From Desulfobacteraceae bacterium (GTDB taxonomy: Bacteria > Desulfobacterota > Desulfobacteria > Desulfobacterales > UBA11574), in contig JABMQM010000232.1 in the NCBI GenBank assembly GCA_013203195.1, positions 1 through 10,919 of the forward strand: a stretch of DNA of 10,919 nucleotides, given 5' to 3'. The notes below the pieces were generated by a model that made no database searches, had not been told where the DNA came from, and worked only from the letters and a program-made list of their open reading frames with translations. Position numbers and translations under genes: made by a program. Below, one piece after another: positions 1 through 6,308 of this stretch (positions within the stretch are counted from its first letter, which is position 1; every line of letters starts with the position of its first letter).

Positions 1-633
1 GCCGTCCCACAGAAACCCTCCCAAGAAAAAGACGGGGGATGCTAAAACCATGGGGTACAGTACGATATGAAACGGTAAAAAATTGTGGATAATCCTTTTG
101 GTATAAACAGCGTTGCAGGACCAGAGAAACGAGGCCGTCAGAATCATCATATCCCCGATTTGGAAATCACCGGAGATGCCTTTCTTTTCCAAAAACACAA
201 AAGCAACCCCGCCAAAACCCATGAGGATACCCAGGGTTTTTCTGATAGTAATGCGGTCTCCGGGAATAAAAAAATGTGCCAGAAACAGCACGAAAAAAGG
301 CTGAATATTGAGCATAAGGGTGCCCCTGGAAGCGTTCGATTTGCTGAGCCCAAGATAAAACAGCGACAGTTGCACTACAAATGCTATGGAAATTAGCAGC
401 AGTTGAGGTATCTGCTGTTTTTTGATATAAAAAGAACGGCCGGTAATACGTGCCCATAAAAAAATCGCCACCGAGGCGATTGTAAAGCGCAGACCGGCGG
501 TAGTGAACACTCCCAGGCCCGTAAGGCTGATTTTAATGGCAACCGCATTGGCGCCGAAAAGGGTGCAAATGCATACCGTAAAAACAGCCGCTGGAAAAGA
601 AAGGTCCTGATTTGAGGGTGAATTTTTGGTCAT
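1..633 (-). CDS. EamA/DMT-family transporter, 3' end beyond the window
   Basis: Reading the minus strand from the ATG at 633 gives 211 uninterrupted codons to the window edge with no stop. The product is strongly hydrophobic. It begins MTKNSPSNQDL, then has a first helix containing CTLFGANAVAIKIS, followed by GVFTTAGLRFTIAS, the pattern of the first EamA repeat in the drug/metabolite transporter superfamily (inner membrane, usually 10 helices in two EamA repeats, about 300 residues). Later segments include YLGLSKSNASRGTLMLNIQP and an ILMGFGGVAFVFLEKKG helix closing repeat one. The second repeat starts near residue 155 (IGDMMILTASFLWSCNAVYTKR). About 90 residues are missing. Substrate cannot be told: the family covers amino acids, nucleosides, drugs and other metabolites. 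No strong Shine-Dalgarno sequence precedes the ATG (A+T-rich leader), so the start rests on family alignment. The gene is divergent from the regulator at 771. Confidence 0.88.
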   Translation of the reverse strand, partial: MTKNSPSNQDLSFPAAVFTVCICTLFGANAVAIKISLTGLGVFTTAGLRFTIASVAIFLWARITGRSFYIKKQQIPQLLLISIAFVVQLSLFYLGLSKSNASRGTLMLNIQPFFVLFLAHFFIPGDRITIRKTLGILMGFGGVAFVFLEKKGISGDFQIGDMMILTASFLWSCNAVYTKRIIHNFLPFHIVLYPMVLASPVFFLGGFLWDG

Positions 634-667
634 TTTTTAAATAAAAATAATTGCAGTTGCTGGTACC

Positions 668-702
668 TTAATGCTATTTGAAAAATATAAACATAGCATT
701 AA
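668..702. promoter_or_regulatory. 10-bp inverted repeat between divergent genes (candidate operator)
   Basis: TTAATGCTAT (668-677) and its exact complement ATAGCATTAA (693-702) are separated by 15 A+T-rich bases. The site lies between the divergent starts at 633 (minus) and 771 (plus), where an operator would be expected. As DNA it has the geometry of a dimer-binding site with half-site centres 25 bp apart. As RNA it would be a weak stem with a large loop. The binding protein is unknown; the sigma-54 regulator next door is one candidate (autoregulation). Confidence 0.45.
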
Positions 703-757
703 AGCATAACCGTGAATAGTTTTAATATTCAATAGTGTGAGCTTTCCTTTTTTAGTT

Positions 758-763
758 GGAGGA
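758..763 (+). promoter_or_regulatory. Shine-Dalgarno GGAGGA that sets the regulator start at TTG 771
   Basis: GGAGGA at 758-763 lies 7 bases before the TTG at 771. An in-frame TTG at 756 would overlap this ribosome-binding site, so it is very unlikely to be the true start. An ATG at 843 also lies in frame, just before the PAS domain, but has no comparable site in front of it. Confidence 0.75.
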
Positions 764-770
764 TTCCATA

Positions 771-2222
771 TTGTCCCAAAAACCAACAGATAAACAACTA
801 AAACCGCGGTTGAATCAATTTGACCATAAAGACTTTGAGCGCATGGAAACGATTCTGGCGGCGCTCAAAACCGGTCTGGCGCTCATCAATGCAGACATGA
901 CTATTGAATGGGTAAATGCCGAAACCCTGAAAATCTTACCGTGGGACGAGCTTGTCGGCAAGGTGTGCTATGAAGCAGCCGCGAAACGCGAAGAGCCGTG
1001 TGAAGGGTGCGGCGCCCTCAAAGCCTTTGCCGACGGACAAGTCCACGAAACAGAGCAGCACAGCCCGGTTGACGGGAAGTGGCACCACATCGTTACAGTC
1101 CCGATAAAAGATGAAACCGGCGCCGTCGTCCAGGTTTTAGAGAGTGTCACCGACATTACCGCTTTCAAACAGGCCGTGGAGGCCCGGGACCTGGCCTTGA
1201 AAGAACTTGAAGCCCTTAAAAATCGACTGCAAGAAGAAAATATTTACTTGAAAGATGAGATCCGGGACGCCCGCCTTTTTTCGGACATCGTCGGAACAAG
1301 CAATGCGCTGTTATATGTCCTTGCCCGCGTGAAGCACGTGGCGAAAACCGACGCCACGGTTCTGGTACTGGGTGAAACCGGTGTCGGCAAAGAACTGGTA
1401 TCGCGGGCCATTCACGCAAGCAGCAAACGATCCGAGCGGCCGTTTATCAAGGTAAATTGTGCGGCATTGCCCAAGGAACTGATTGAAAGTGAGCTGTTCG
1501 GCCATGAACGGGGAGCCTTTACCGGCGCCTTTCAACAGCGCAAGGGCCGCTTCGAACTGGCAGACGGCGGGACGCTGTTTCTGGATGAAATCAGCGAGAT
1601 ACCTCTGGAAACACAGGCAAAGTTCCTGCGCGTCCTTGAAGACGGAAAGTTTGAACGTGTCGGCGGCAGCCGGACATTGACGGCGGATGTGCGTTTGATC
1701 GCCGCCACCAACCAGGATTTGAAGAAAAAAATCGCAGGCGGCCTCTTCCGGCCGGACCTTTATTATCGTTTAAATGTTTACCCCATCTCGGTTCCGCCGC
1801 TACGGAAACGGCCCGAAGACATACCCCTGCTGGTGGAACATTTTATACCTCGGATTGCCTCACAAATCGGAAAACAGATCGATCAGGTTCCGGTTCAAAT
1901 GATGGAACAGTTAAAGGCATACGATTGGCCCGGAAACGTGCGGGAACTCAAAAACGTTCTCGAGCGGGCTATCATTACCGCATCCAATTCCGTGCTGCCG
2001 CTGCAGAATCTCATCGCCCCGGCAACGAAAAGCCGGCCGGAAAACGCCGATGCCACAGAGAGTCTATCCACCCTGGACGATATGGAACGCCGACACATCC
2101 TCACAGTCCTTAAAAAAACCGACTGGCGTATCAGCGGCCCCGATGGAGCCGCAAAGATACTCGGTTTAAATCCCAGTACGTTGCAGTCGCGATTAAAGAA
2201 ATTGAATATTAGGCGACCCTGA
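771..2222 (+). CDS. PAS-domain sigma-54-dependent transcriptional activator (enhancer-binding protein)
   Basis: This protein activates RNA polymerase carrying sigma-54 by ATP-driven remodelling from upstream enhancer sites. With the TTG start at 771 it has 483 residues. Domains: a PAS sensor at about 27-130, a short coiled-coil linker (about 132-165), an AAA+ sigma-54 interaction domain (about 170-400) and a Fis-type helix-turn-helix at about 445-483. Visible motifs are Walker A GETGVGKE (201-208), the sigma-54-contacting loop GAFTGA (248-253) and Walker B GGTLFLDE (266-273), so the motor looks intact. There is no receiver domain, so it is not a standard response regulator; the PAS domain is the likely sensor. 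That domain carries Cys66, Cys77 and Cys80 (C-x10-C-x2-C), which could bind a metal or sense redox, although this is inferred. Such activators usually control neighbouring genes, and a sigma-54 promoter lies at 2561. No clear terminator follows the stop. Confidence 0.93.
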   Translation: MSQKPTDKQLKPRLNQFDHKDFERMETILAALKTGLALINADMTIEWVNAETLKILPWDELVGKVCYEAAAKREEPCEGCGALKAFADGQVHETEQHSPVDGKWHHIVTVPIKDETGAVVQVLESVTDITAFKQAVEARDLALKELEALKNRLQEENIYLKDEIRDARLFSDIVGTSNALLYVLARVKHVAKTDATVLVLGETGVGKELVSRAIHASSKRSERPFIKVNCAALPKELIESELFGHERGAFTGAFQQRKGRFELADGGTLFLDEISEIPLETQAKFLRVLEDGKFERVGGSRTLTADVRLIAATNQDLKKKIAGGLFRPDLYYRLNVYPISVPPLRKRPEDIPLLVEHFIPRIASQIGKQIDQVPVQMMEQLKAYDWPGNVRELKNVLERAIITASNSVLPLQNLIAPATKSRPENADATESLSTLDDMERRHILTVLKKTDWRISGPDGAAKILGLNPSTLQSRLKKLNIRRP

Positions 2223-2255
2223 TTTATTAAAAGAAGTCTCCCTGCGCCCGCACCT

Positions 2256-2400
2256 CTAAAACCCAAACCCCAAGCACCAAATTCCAAATAAATTCGAAAT
2301 CTCAATATCCAATGGTTTAATTATTAAACACGTTTAGAATTTTGAATTTTGGTAATTGTTTTTTGTTTGATATTTGTGATTTGCTTTTTGGAATTTCAAC
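2256..2400. repeat. Dispersed A+C-rich / G+T-rich imperfect hairpin repeat, copy 1
   Basis: The left half (about 2256-2312) is nearly free of G on this strand (runs such as AAACCCAAACCCCAAGCACC and AAATTCCAAATAAATTC). The right half (about 2333-2400) is nearly free of C (runs such as GAATTTTGAATTTTGG and TTTTTGGAATTT), so the two halves can pair imperfectly. A longer copy with the same word set lies at 6986-7237. Repeats of this style are familiar between genes in Desulfobacterota genomes; I recognise the style, not a named family. Translations across it are spurious. Confidence 0.6.
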
Positions 2401-2415
2401 TGCACACCTTTTGGC

Positions 2416-2463
2416 GCGGTATTTCGCTGGCGACATTTCGCTAATTTACTATATTTCGCGAAA
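2416..2463 (+). promoter_or_regulatory. Clustered ATTTCGC sites, candidate upstream activator sequences
   Basis: ATTTCGCT occurs at 2421-2428 and 2435-2442, and ATTTCGCG at 2453-2460. The first two lie inside similar imperfect dyads: GCGG-TATT-TCGC (2416-2427) and GCGA-CATT-TCGC (2430-2441), spaced 14 bp apart. The third forms the perfect palindrome TTTCGCGAAA (2454-2463). The cluster sits about 124-171 bp upstream of the expected start of the sigma-54 promoter at 2561, the usual distance for enhancer sites of activators such as the one at 771. The assignment to that activator is an inference. Confidence 0.45.
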
Positions 2464-2505
2464 ACAAACCCTCCCTTTCTTGCCTTTCCGCAATAAAAAT
2501 CAGGC

Positions 2506-2519
2506 TTAATTTAAATTAA
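2506..2519. other. 14-bp perfect A+T palindrome
   Basis: TTAATTTAAATTAA reads the same on both strands. It lies between the candidate enhancer cluster and the sigma-54 promoter, a place where DNA bending is often needed. It does not match the IHF consensus well, so no protein is assigned. Confidence 0.3.
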
Positions 2520-2560
2520 TTACAGCATGTTATACATTTTAGCCCAAAACTGACAAAACC

Positions 2561-2576
2561 TGGTACAGTCGTTGCA
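2561..2576 (+). promoter_or_regulatory. Sigma-54 (-24/-12) promoter
   Basis: TGGTACAGTCGTTGCA matches the sigma-54 consensus TGGCACG-N4-TTGCW at all positions except the C and final G of the -24 block. The invariant GG (2562-2563) and GC (2574-2575) are separated by exactly 10 bases. Transcription should start near 2587, leaving a leader of about 35 nt before the ATG at 2622, with AAGGTG at 2611-2616 as ribosome-binding site. Its position just in front of a gene and downstream of a sigma-54 activator gene supports the call. Confidence 0.8.
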
Positions 2577-2621
2577 GAGAACAACCATAAAACTTATCAC
2601 TAATTATAAAAAGGTGACACA

Positions 2622-2924
2622 ATGGTCGGCTTAGAAATCCGGGTTCTGTTGGAAAAGGAAAAGCGCAAGGAATTTTTGCAAGCCTTTGATCTTTTGTCAA
2701 AACCACCAGAGAAAGACGATGCCTGCGTCGCAAAAAACCTTTATGAAAATGTCGCTGAAGACGGCCGCTTTATATGGGTAGAACGCTGGAAGGATTTAAA
2801 AACGCTTAATAACTATATGTCTTCGGATCATTATCGATCGCTCTTAGGCGCCATCGAGGTGTTAGGGGAACTGGTAGAAATGCAGCTGTTTGAGTTCAAG
2901 GATCTTCCGGAGAGTATAACCTAA
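2622..2924 (+). CDS. Small ABM-fold (antibiotic biosynthesis monooxygenase-like) protein
   Basis: A 100-residue cytoplasmic protein without signal peptide or membrane helix. It begins with a beta strand (GLEIRVLLEKEKRKEF), continues through a helix, a strand (FIWVERWKD), a helix beginning TLNNYMSSDHYRSLLGAI, and a closing strand (LVEMQLFEF). That order, with the W and the S-x-H-Y helix, is typical of ABM-domain proteins: ferredoxin-like dimers that include quinol monooxygenases, heme-degrading enzymes and many members of unknown role. No catalytic residue is diagnostic here, so no reaction is claimed. The ATG is preceded by AAGGTG five bases upstream. The gene is the first one behind the sigma-54 promoter at 2561, so it is the likely primary target of the regulator encoded at 771. 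Another dimeric alpha-beta barrel subfamily (such as EthD or NIPSNAP types) is possible. Confidence 0.72.
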   Translation: MVGLEIRVLLEKEKRKEFLQAFDLLSKPPEKDDACVAKNLYENVAEDGRFIWVERWKDLKTLNNYMSSDHYRSLLGAIEVLGELVEMQLFEFKDLPESIT

Positions 2925-2928
2925 GCTG

Positions 2929-2997
2929 AACGTTTTAGGTTTTAAGTGTTAGGCTTTAGGTTGTACATTCCGTTTATTTACAGTTACTTAAAACGTT
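2929..2997. repeat. TTTTAGG-type repeat with 9-bp inverted ends
   Basis: AACGTTTTA (2929-2937) is the exact complement of TAAAACGTT (2989-2997). An overlapping register pairs TTTTAAGT (2939-2946) with ACTTAAAA (2986-2993). The left side also repeats the word TTTAGG/TTAGG. It sits between the ABM-fold gene and the barrel gene and resembles low-complexity intergenic repeats. It could act as a weak transcript end or stabiliser, but no U-tract is present. Confidence 0.4.
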
Positions 2998-3067
2998 GTA
3001 AGAAGGGAAAATATTACTTTTTGCAAAGCCATCAATGATCAAATTTAATAAGGTGAAAGGAGACAAC

Positions 3068-3916
3068 ATGCGTTGTAAAATCTTTTTAATCTTTCTTGTA
3101 ATTTTACTCTCAGCCGGCAATGCCCTGGGGCAGGGATCAGAAAAGCAGTCGCCTCCCGAGGCTCAAGGGGGCGGTGAAGACCTGGCCGCAAAGACGCAGA
3201 ACCCTGTGGGAGCCATGTACAGCCTGCCATTCAAGTTTACCTTTGATTATGGCGCGAACAACGGCGATGCCACTTTCTTGAACATTCAGCCGGTGATTCC
3301 AATAACTGTCGGCAACTGGAACCTGATCAATCGTGTGATTATGCCGCTTATCGACCTGCCCGGTCCTGTCTCGGGAACGCCCGAAATTCCGAACCCTGTC
3401 CAGGGTGACGGTGCCTCCGGGCTCGGTGACATCAACTACTCTGTCTTTGTTTCGCCGGCTGAGCCGGGCAAGGTTATCTGGGGTATCGGCCCTTCAATCA
3501 TGCTGGATACAGCCTCCAGTGACCAGTTGGGCTCCGGCAAATGGAGCGCCGGTCCCACAGCAGTAGTCCTTATCCAGCCCAAGCCGTGGACCATGGGTCT
3601 GCTCGGCCGGCAGATCTGGGATTTTGCGGGTGATTCGGATCGCAACAGCGTCAATCAACTGCTCCTGGAACCTTTCATAAATTACAACCTCGATAAGGGC
3701 TGGTACTTGATCACCGATATGATCCTTACCGCGAACTGGCAGGCGGATTCTTCTAATCGCTGGACCATACCCCTGGGCGGCGGCGCGGGTAAGATGTTTG
3801 CAATCGGCAGTCAGAAAATGAATACAAAGCTTGAAGCCTATTACAATGTTGAAAAACCGACTGGTGCCCCTGACTGGTCCATGAGTTGGACGCTTCAGTT
3901 TTTGTTCCCCAGATAA
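3068..3916 (+). CDS. Exported 'neuromedin U'-type outer-membrane beta-barrel protein
   Basis: Starting at ATG 3068 (AAAGGAGAC just upstream at 3056-3064) the product has 282 residues and a classic signal peptide, MRCKIFLIFLVILLSAGNALG, cleaved before Gln22. A longer frame from 3035 would spoil the signal peptide and lacks a ribosome-binding site. The mature protein opens with the conserved stretch AAKTQNPVGAMYSLPFKF, then NIQPVIPITVGNWNLINR, SGLGDINYSVFVSP, WGIGPSIMLDTASSDQLGSG and KWSAGPTAVVLIQ. It ends in an aromatic strand, LQFLFPR. This is the family databases often label 'neuromedin U' (a misnomer), related to the MetA-pathway phenol-degradation barrels. Alternating hydrophobic strands and the terminal aromatic residue point to an outer-membrane barrel. 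Its cargo or role is not established. A repeat separates it from the upstream ABM-fold gene and hairpins follow its stop. Confidence 0.83.
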   Translation: MRCKIFLIFLVILLSAGNALGQGSEKQSPPEAQGGGEDLAAKTQNPVGAMYSLPFKFTFDYGANNGDATFLNIQPVIPITVGNWNLINRVIMPLIDLPGPVSGTPEIPNPVQGDGASGLGDINYSVFVSPAEPGKVIWGIGPSIMLDTASSDQLGSGKWSAGPTAVVLIQPKPWTMGLLGRQIWDFAGDSDRNSVNQLLLEPFINYNLDKGWYLITDMILTANWQADSSNRWTIPLGGGAGKMFAIGSQKMNTKLEAYYNVEKPTGAPDWSMSWTLQFLFPR

Positions 3917-3960
3917 AATCGGTGCCCGATTTTATGTAGCGCGGCTGCGCCGCTTTGTTA
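3913..3960 (+). terminator. Tandem hairpins after the barrel gene, probable transcription terminator
   Basis: A perfect 10-bp stem, ATAAAATCGG (3913-3922) with CCGATTTTAT (3926-3935), encloses loop TGC and includes the TAA stop codon. Five bases later a second stem, GCGGC (3941-3945) with GCCGC (3949-3953), has the same TGC loop and is followed by TTTGTTA. The second hairpin plus the T-rich tail resembles a weak intrinsic terminator. The first is symmetrical enough to work on either strand. Confidence 0.6.
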
Positions 3961-4038
3961 GAGAAAATCATATTAAGATAGCGGATTTTTATAAGGTACA
4001 TCAAACAACCATTGACCCTAAAATAAGGAGGACGAAGA

Positions 4039-5595
4039 ATGAAAGGAATGATTTCATGGAAAACGTTTACTGTGGCTGTGGTGGCTGTCTTGGGCCTGTG
4101 TCTGGCTTGTCCGGCGGTTTACGCGGCAAAACAGAAACCCAACATCCTGGTGATATGGGGAGATGACGTCGGCTACTGGAACGTTAGCGCTTACAACCAG
4201 GGGATGATGGGCTACAAGACGCCCAACATCGACTCCGTGGCGAATGAGGGAGCGCTCTTCACCGACTGGTACGCTCAGCAGAGCTGTACCGCCGGGCGGG
4301 CGGCTTTTATCCTCGGCCAGCACCCCTTCCGTACGGGACTGCTCACCATCGGGATGCCCGGCTCGGACCAAGGGATCGGCGACGAAATGGTGACGCTCGC
4401 CACACTCCTCAAGCCCCACGGCTACACGAGCGGTCAGTTCGGCAAGAACCACCTCGGTGACCGGGACAAACATCTGCCGACGGCCCACGGTTTTGATGAA
4501 TTTTTCGGTAATCTCTATCATCTCAATGCCGAGGAAGAGCCGGAGACCTACTATTACCCGAAAGACAAAAAATTCAGAAAAGAGTTCGGCCCGCGCGGCG
4601 TGATCCACAGTTGGGCTGACGGCAAGGGCGGCCAAAAAATCAAGGACACCGGGCCCATGACGAGCAAGCGCATGGAGACGGCGGACGACGAGTTCGTCGA
4701 CGCGGCGATCGACTTCATCGACCGGGCCCACAAGGCCAAGAAACCCTTTTTCACATGGGTGACCACGACGCGCATGCACGTCTTTACCCACCTCTCCAAG
4801 GAGTGGAAAGGCAAGAGCGGCATCGGCCTCTATCCCGACGGCATGCTCGAGCACGATGACGACGTCGGCCGAATCCTCGCCAAGCTCAAAAAGCTCGGCA
4901 TTGATGACAACACCATCATCTTCTACTCCACCGACAACGGTGCCGAGACCTTCACCTGGCCCGACGGCGGCACCATCCCCTTTCACGGCGAAAAGGGAAC
5001 GACCTGGGAGGGCGGCTTTCGCGTGCCCGCCTTCATCAAGTGGCCCGGTGTCATCAAGCCGGGAACGAAGCTCAATGGCATCGCCTCCCATGAAGACATG
5101 ATCCCCACCCTGCTGGCGGCCGTTGGAGAGCCGAATATCAAGGAAAAACTCAAAAAAGGGCATACCATAAACGGCAAGCGGTACAAGGTCCATCTAGACG
5201 GCTACAACCTCCTTCCCTGGTTCAAGGGAAAGGTGAAGAAATCACCACGGGCAGAGATCATGTACTTCGATCAAGTGGGGAACCTCAACGCCATCCGCTA
5301 CAACGATTGGAAGCTCCACTTCGCCTACCTCGAGGGGAACATCGCCTCCGCCGTTCGTGTCCAGACGGCTTGGCCGAAGGTCATCAACTTAAGGGCCGAC
5401 CCTTTCGAGAGGGCCTGGCACGAGTCGGAGATGTACCTCCGCTGGATGGTCGATAACATGTGGCTCTTCGTGCCCGCCCAGGTCTTTACCAAGCAGTGGC
5501 TGGAATCTTTCAAGGAGTTCCCGCCGCGAGGCGGCAACACGCTGGGTATCGACGGCGTCGTCAAGCAGCTTGAGAATCCGGCATCGAGGCAGTAG
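4039..5595 (+). CDS. Exported arylsulfatase (type I, formylglycine-dependent)
   Basis: Hydrolyses a sulfate ester to free sulfate, probably in the periplasm. The 518-residue protein starts at ATG 4039 behind AAGGAGG (4025-4031). A signal peptide (about 1-30, ending VYAA) precedes KQKPNILVIWGDDVGY. Visible active-site elements: Asp42-Asp43 (metal ligands), Cys83 in S-CTAGR (the cysteine converted to formylglycine, in the C-x-A-x-R rather than C-x-P-x-R form), Arg87, Lys136 and His138 in GKNHLGD, His247 in TRMH, Asp299-Asn300 in STDNGAE, and Lys319 in HGEKGTTWEGG. Length and motifs fit complete sulfatases with the C-terminal segment FNLRADPFE-like (here INLRADPFERAWHES) and FKEFPPR. The natural substrate is unknown. 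A maturase (anSME or FGE) is needed but none is in this window. Third codon positions are visibly richer in G+C than in the neighbouring genes, suggesting strong codon selection or transfer. Confidence 0.94.
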   Translation: MKGMISWKTFTVAVVAVLGLCLACPAVYAAKQKPNILVIWGDDVGYWNVSAYNQGMMGYKTPNIDSVANEGALFTDWYAQQSCTAGRAAFILGQHPFRTGLLTIGMPGSDQGIGDEMVTLATLLKPHGYTSGQFGKNHLGDRDKHLPTAHGFDEFFGNLYHLNAEEEPETYYYPKDKKFRKEFGPRGVIHSWADGKGGQKIKDTGPMTSKRMETADDEFVDAAIDFIDRAHKAKKPFFTWVTTTRMHVFTHLSKEWKGKSGIGLYPDGMLEHDDDVGRILAKLKKLGIDDNTIIFYSTDNGAETFTWPDGGTIPFHGEKGTTWEGGFRVPAFIKWPGVIKPGTKLNGIASHEDMIPTLLAAVGEPNIKEKLKKGHTINGKRYKVHLDGYNLLPWFKGKVKKSPRAEIMYFDQVGNLNAIRYNDWKLHFAYLEGNIASAVRVQTAWPKVINLRADPFERAWHESEMYLRWMVDNMWLFVPAQVFTKQWLESFKEFPPRGGNTLGIDGVVKQLENPASRQ

Positions 5596-5612
5596 TTTTG
5601 ATCAGCAGGGGC

Positions 5613-5643
5613 GGCGGGCGGTATGGTCACCGTACCGCCCGCC
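5613..5643 (+). terminator. Strong G+C hairpin after the sulfatase gene
   Basis: GGCGGGCGGTATGG (5613-5626) pairs with CCGTACCGCCCGCC (5630-5643) across a 3-base loop: 14 pairs with a single U-G wobble. It begins 17 bases after the sulfatase stop (TAG 5593-5595). No T-run follows, so it may be a transcript 3'-end stabiliser or factor-dependent terminator rather than a classical intrinsic one. Confidence 0.6.
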
Positions 5644-5740
5644 ATCCTCTTGGAACAGGAAAGTAATGGACTCTGACGACCATAAAATGTTACCGTCGCC
5701 AGCAAAGGCGTTAATCTTAAGAGAGAAAGGAAAGAAATTT

Positions 5741-6151
5741 ATGAAAAAGTTAAGTCTCGTATTTTTGGCCGTCACGGTACTTCTATTCACAACGGTTCCG
5801 GCCCTGGCCGGAGATGATTTGGTTCAGACTGTGGTCAATGGATGTAACAAAGAACTTGAAACCTATTGCAAGGATGTGACACCCGGCCAGGGGCGTGGAT
5901 TGGCCTGCCTTTACGCCCACAGCGACAAGCTGTCCGGCCAGTGTGAGTACGCCCTCTACGATGCCGCTGCGCAGTTGGAGCGGGCCGTGGCCGCACTCAG
6001 CTATGTGATTAACGAATGTGGCAACGACCTGCAGAAGCTTTGCAGCGGGGTTCCTGCCGGGAACGGTCGGCTGCTCAACTGCCTTGAGAAAAACGACAGC
6101 AAGGTCAGCGGGCGCTGCAAGCAGGCACTAAAAGATGTTGAGTTAAAATAA
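5741..6151 (+). CDS. Exported cysteine-rich repeat (GLG1/Cys_rich_FGFR-type) protein
   Basis: A 136-residue secreted protein. ATG 5741 follows an AGAAAGGAAAG ribosome-binding region and opens an ideal signal peptide, MKKLSLVFLAVTVLLFTTVP then ALA, cleaved before Gly24. The frame is open back to 5570, overlapping the sulfatase end, but that extension has no sign of coding. The mature part contains two copies of a four-cysteine unit: Cys35, 43, 56, 68 and Cys93, 101, 114, 126. Both have identical spacing (C-x7-C-x12-C-x11-C) and share the words PGQGR/PAGNGR and SGQC/SGRC. This matches the cysteine-rich repeat found in tandem in the animal Golgi glycoprotein GLG1 (Pfam Cys_rich_FGFR) and in small bacterial exported proteins. 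Eight cysteines suggest disulfides formed in the periplasm. Function is unknown; the neighbours are also exported. Confidence 0.82.
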   Translation: MKKLSLVFLAVTVLLFTTVPALAGDDLVQTVVNGCNKELETYCKDVTPGQGRGLACLYAHSDKLSGQCEYALYDAAAQLERAVAALSYVINECGNDLQKLCSGVPAGNGRLLNCLEKNDSKVSGRCKQALKDVELK

Positions 6152-6178
6152 AGAACTGCTTTCAAAAATTATGCCTCA

Positions 6179-6238
6179 CGCCAAGGCGCAAAAACGCCAA
6201 GATTCATTTCTCTTCTTTGCGCGCATTGCGTCTTGGCG
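6179..6238. repeat. CGCCAAGGCGCAA-type intergenic hairpin
   Basis: CGCCAAGGCGCAA (6179-6191) pairs with TTGCGTCTTGGCG (6226-6238) with one G-U wobble, leaving a 34-base middle that holds a second partial copy (ACGCCAAGA, 6193-6201). Elements with the CGCCAAGRCGCAA word are familiar as dispersed repeats between genes in Desulfobacterota. Its position 27 bases after the stop at 6151 would also let it end or protect that transcript. Confidence 0.6.
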
Positions 6239-6308
6239 GTAGATGATCGAAACAAGTATCAGGGCTTTCATTGTTTGAAGTGTTTTTGATAGAACAGTGG
6301 AAGTCAGG

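Noticed and set aside
85..396. 103-codon plus-strand frame near the left edge
   Set aside because: It overlaps the minus-strand EamA transporter, which is recognisable over its full visible length; the plus-strand product is low-complexity and has no ribosome-binding site.
655..676. Possible sigma-54 promoters in the divergent gap (GGTACC with a downstream GC on either strand)
   Set aside because: The plus-strand GG and GC are 9 bases apart and the minus-strand pair is 11 apart. Sigma-54 promoters require 10 almost without exception.
3035..3067. Earlier ATG for the barrel protein
   Set aside because: The AAAGGAGAC at 3056-3064 serves ATG 3068, which directly opens a canonical signal peptide. 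The upstream ATG has no ribosome-binding site.
4054..5193. 379-codon open frame on the minus strand inside the sulfatase gene
   Set aside because: The plus strand carries a complete sulfatase with all active-site motifs. The antisense frame stays open because third positions of the sulfatase codons are G+C-rich; its product resembles no known family and lacks a ribosome-binding site.
5570..5740. N-terminal extension of the cysteine-repeat protein
   Set aside because: It overlaps the end of the sulfatase gene and the strong hairpin at 5613-5643, and would bury an ideal signal peptide. ATG 5741 has its own ribosome-binding region.
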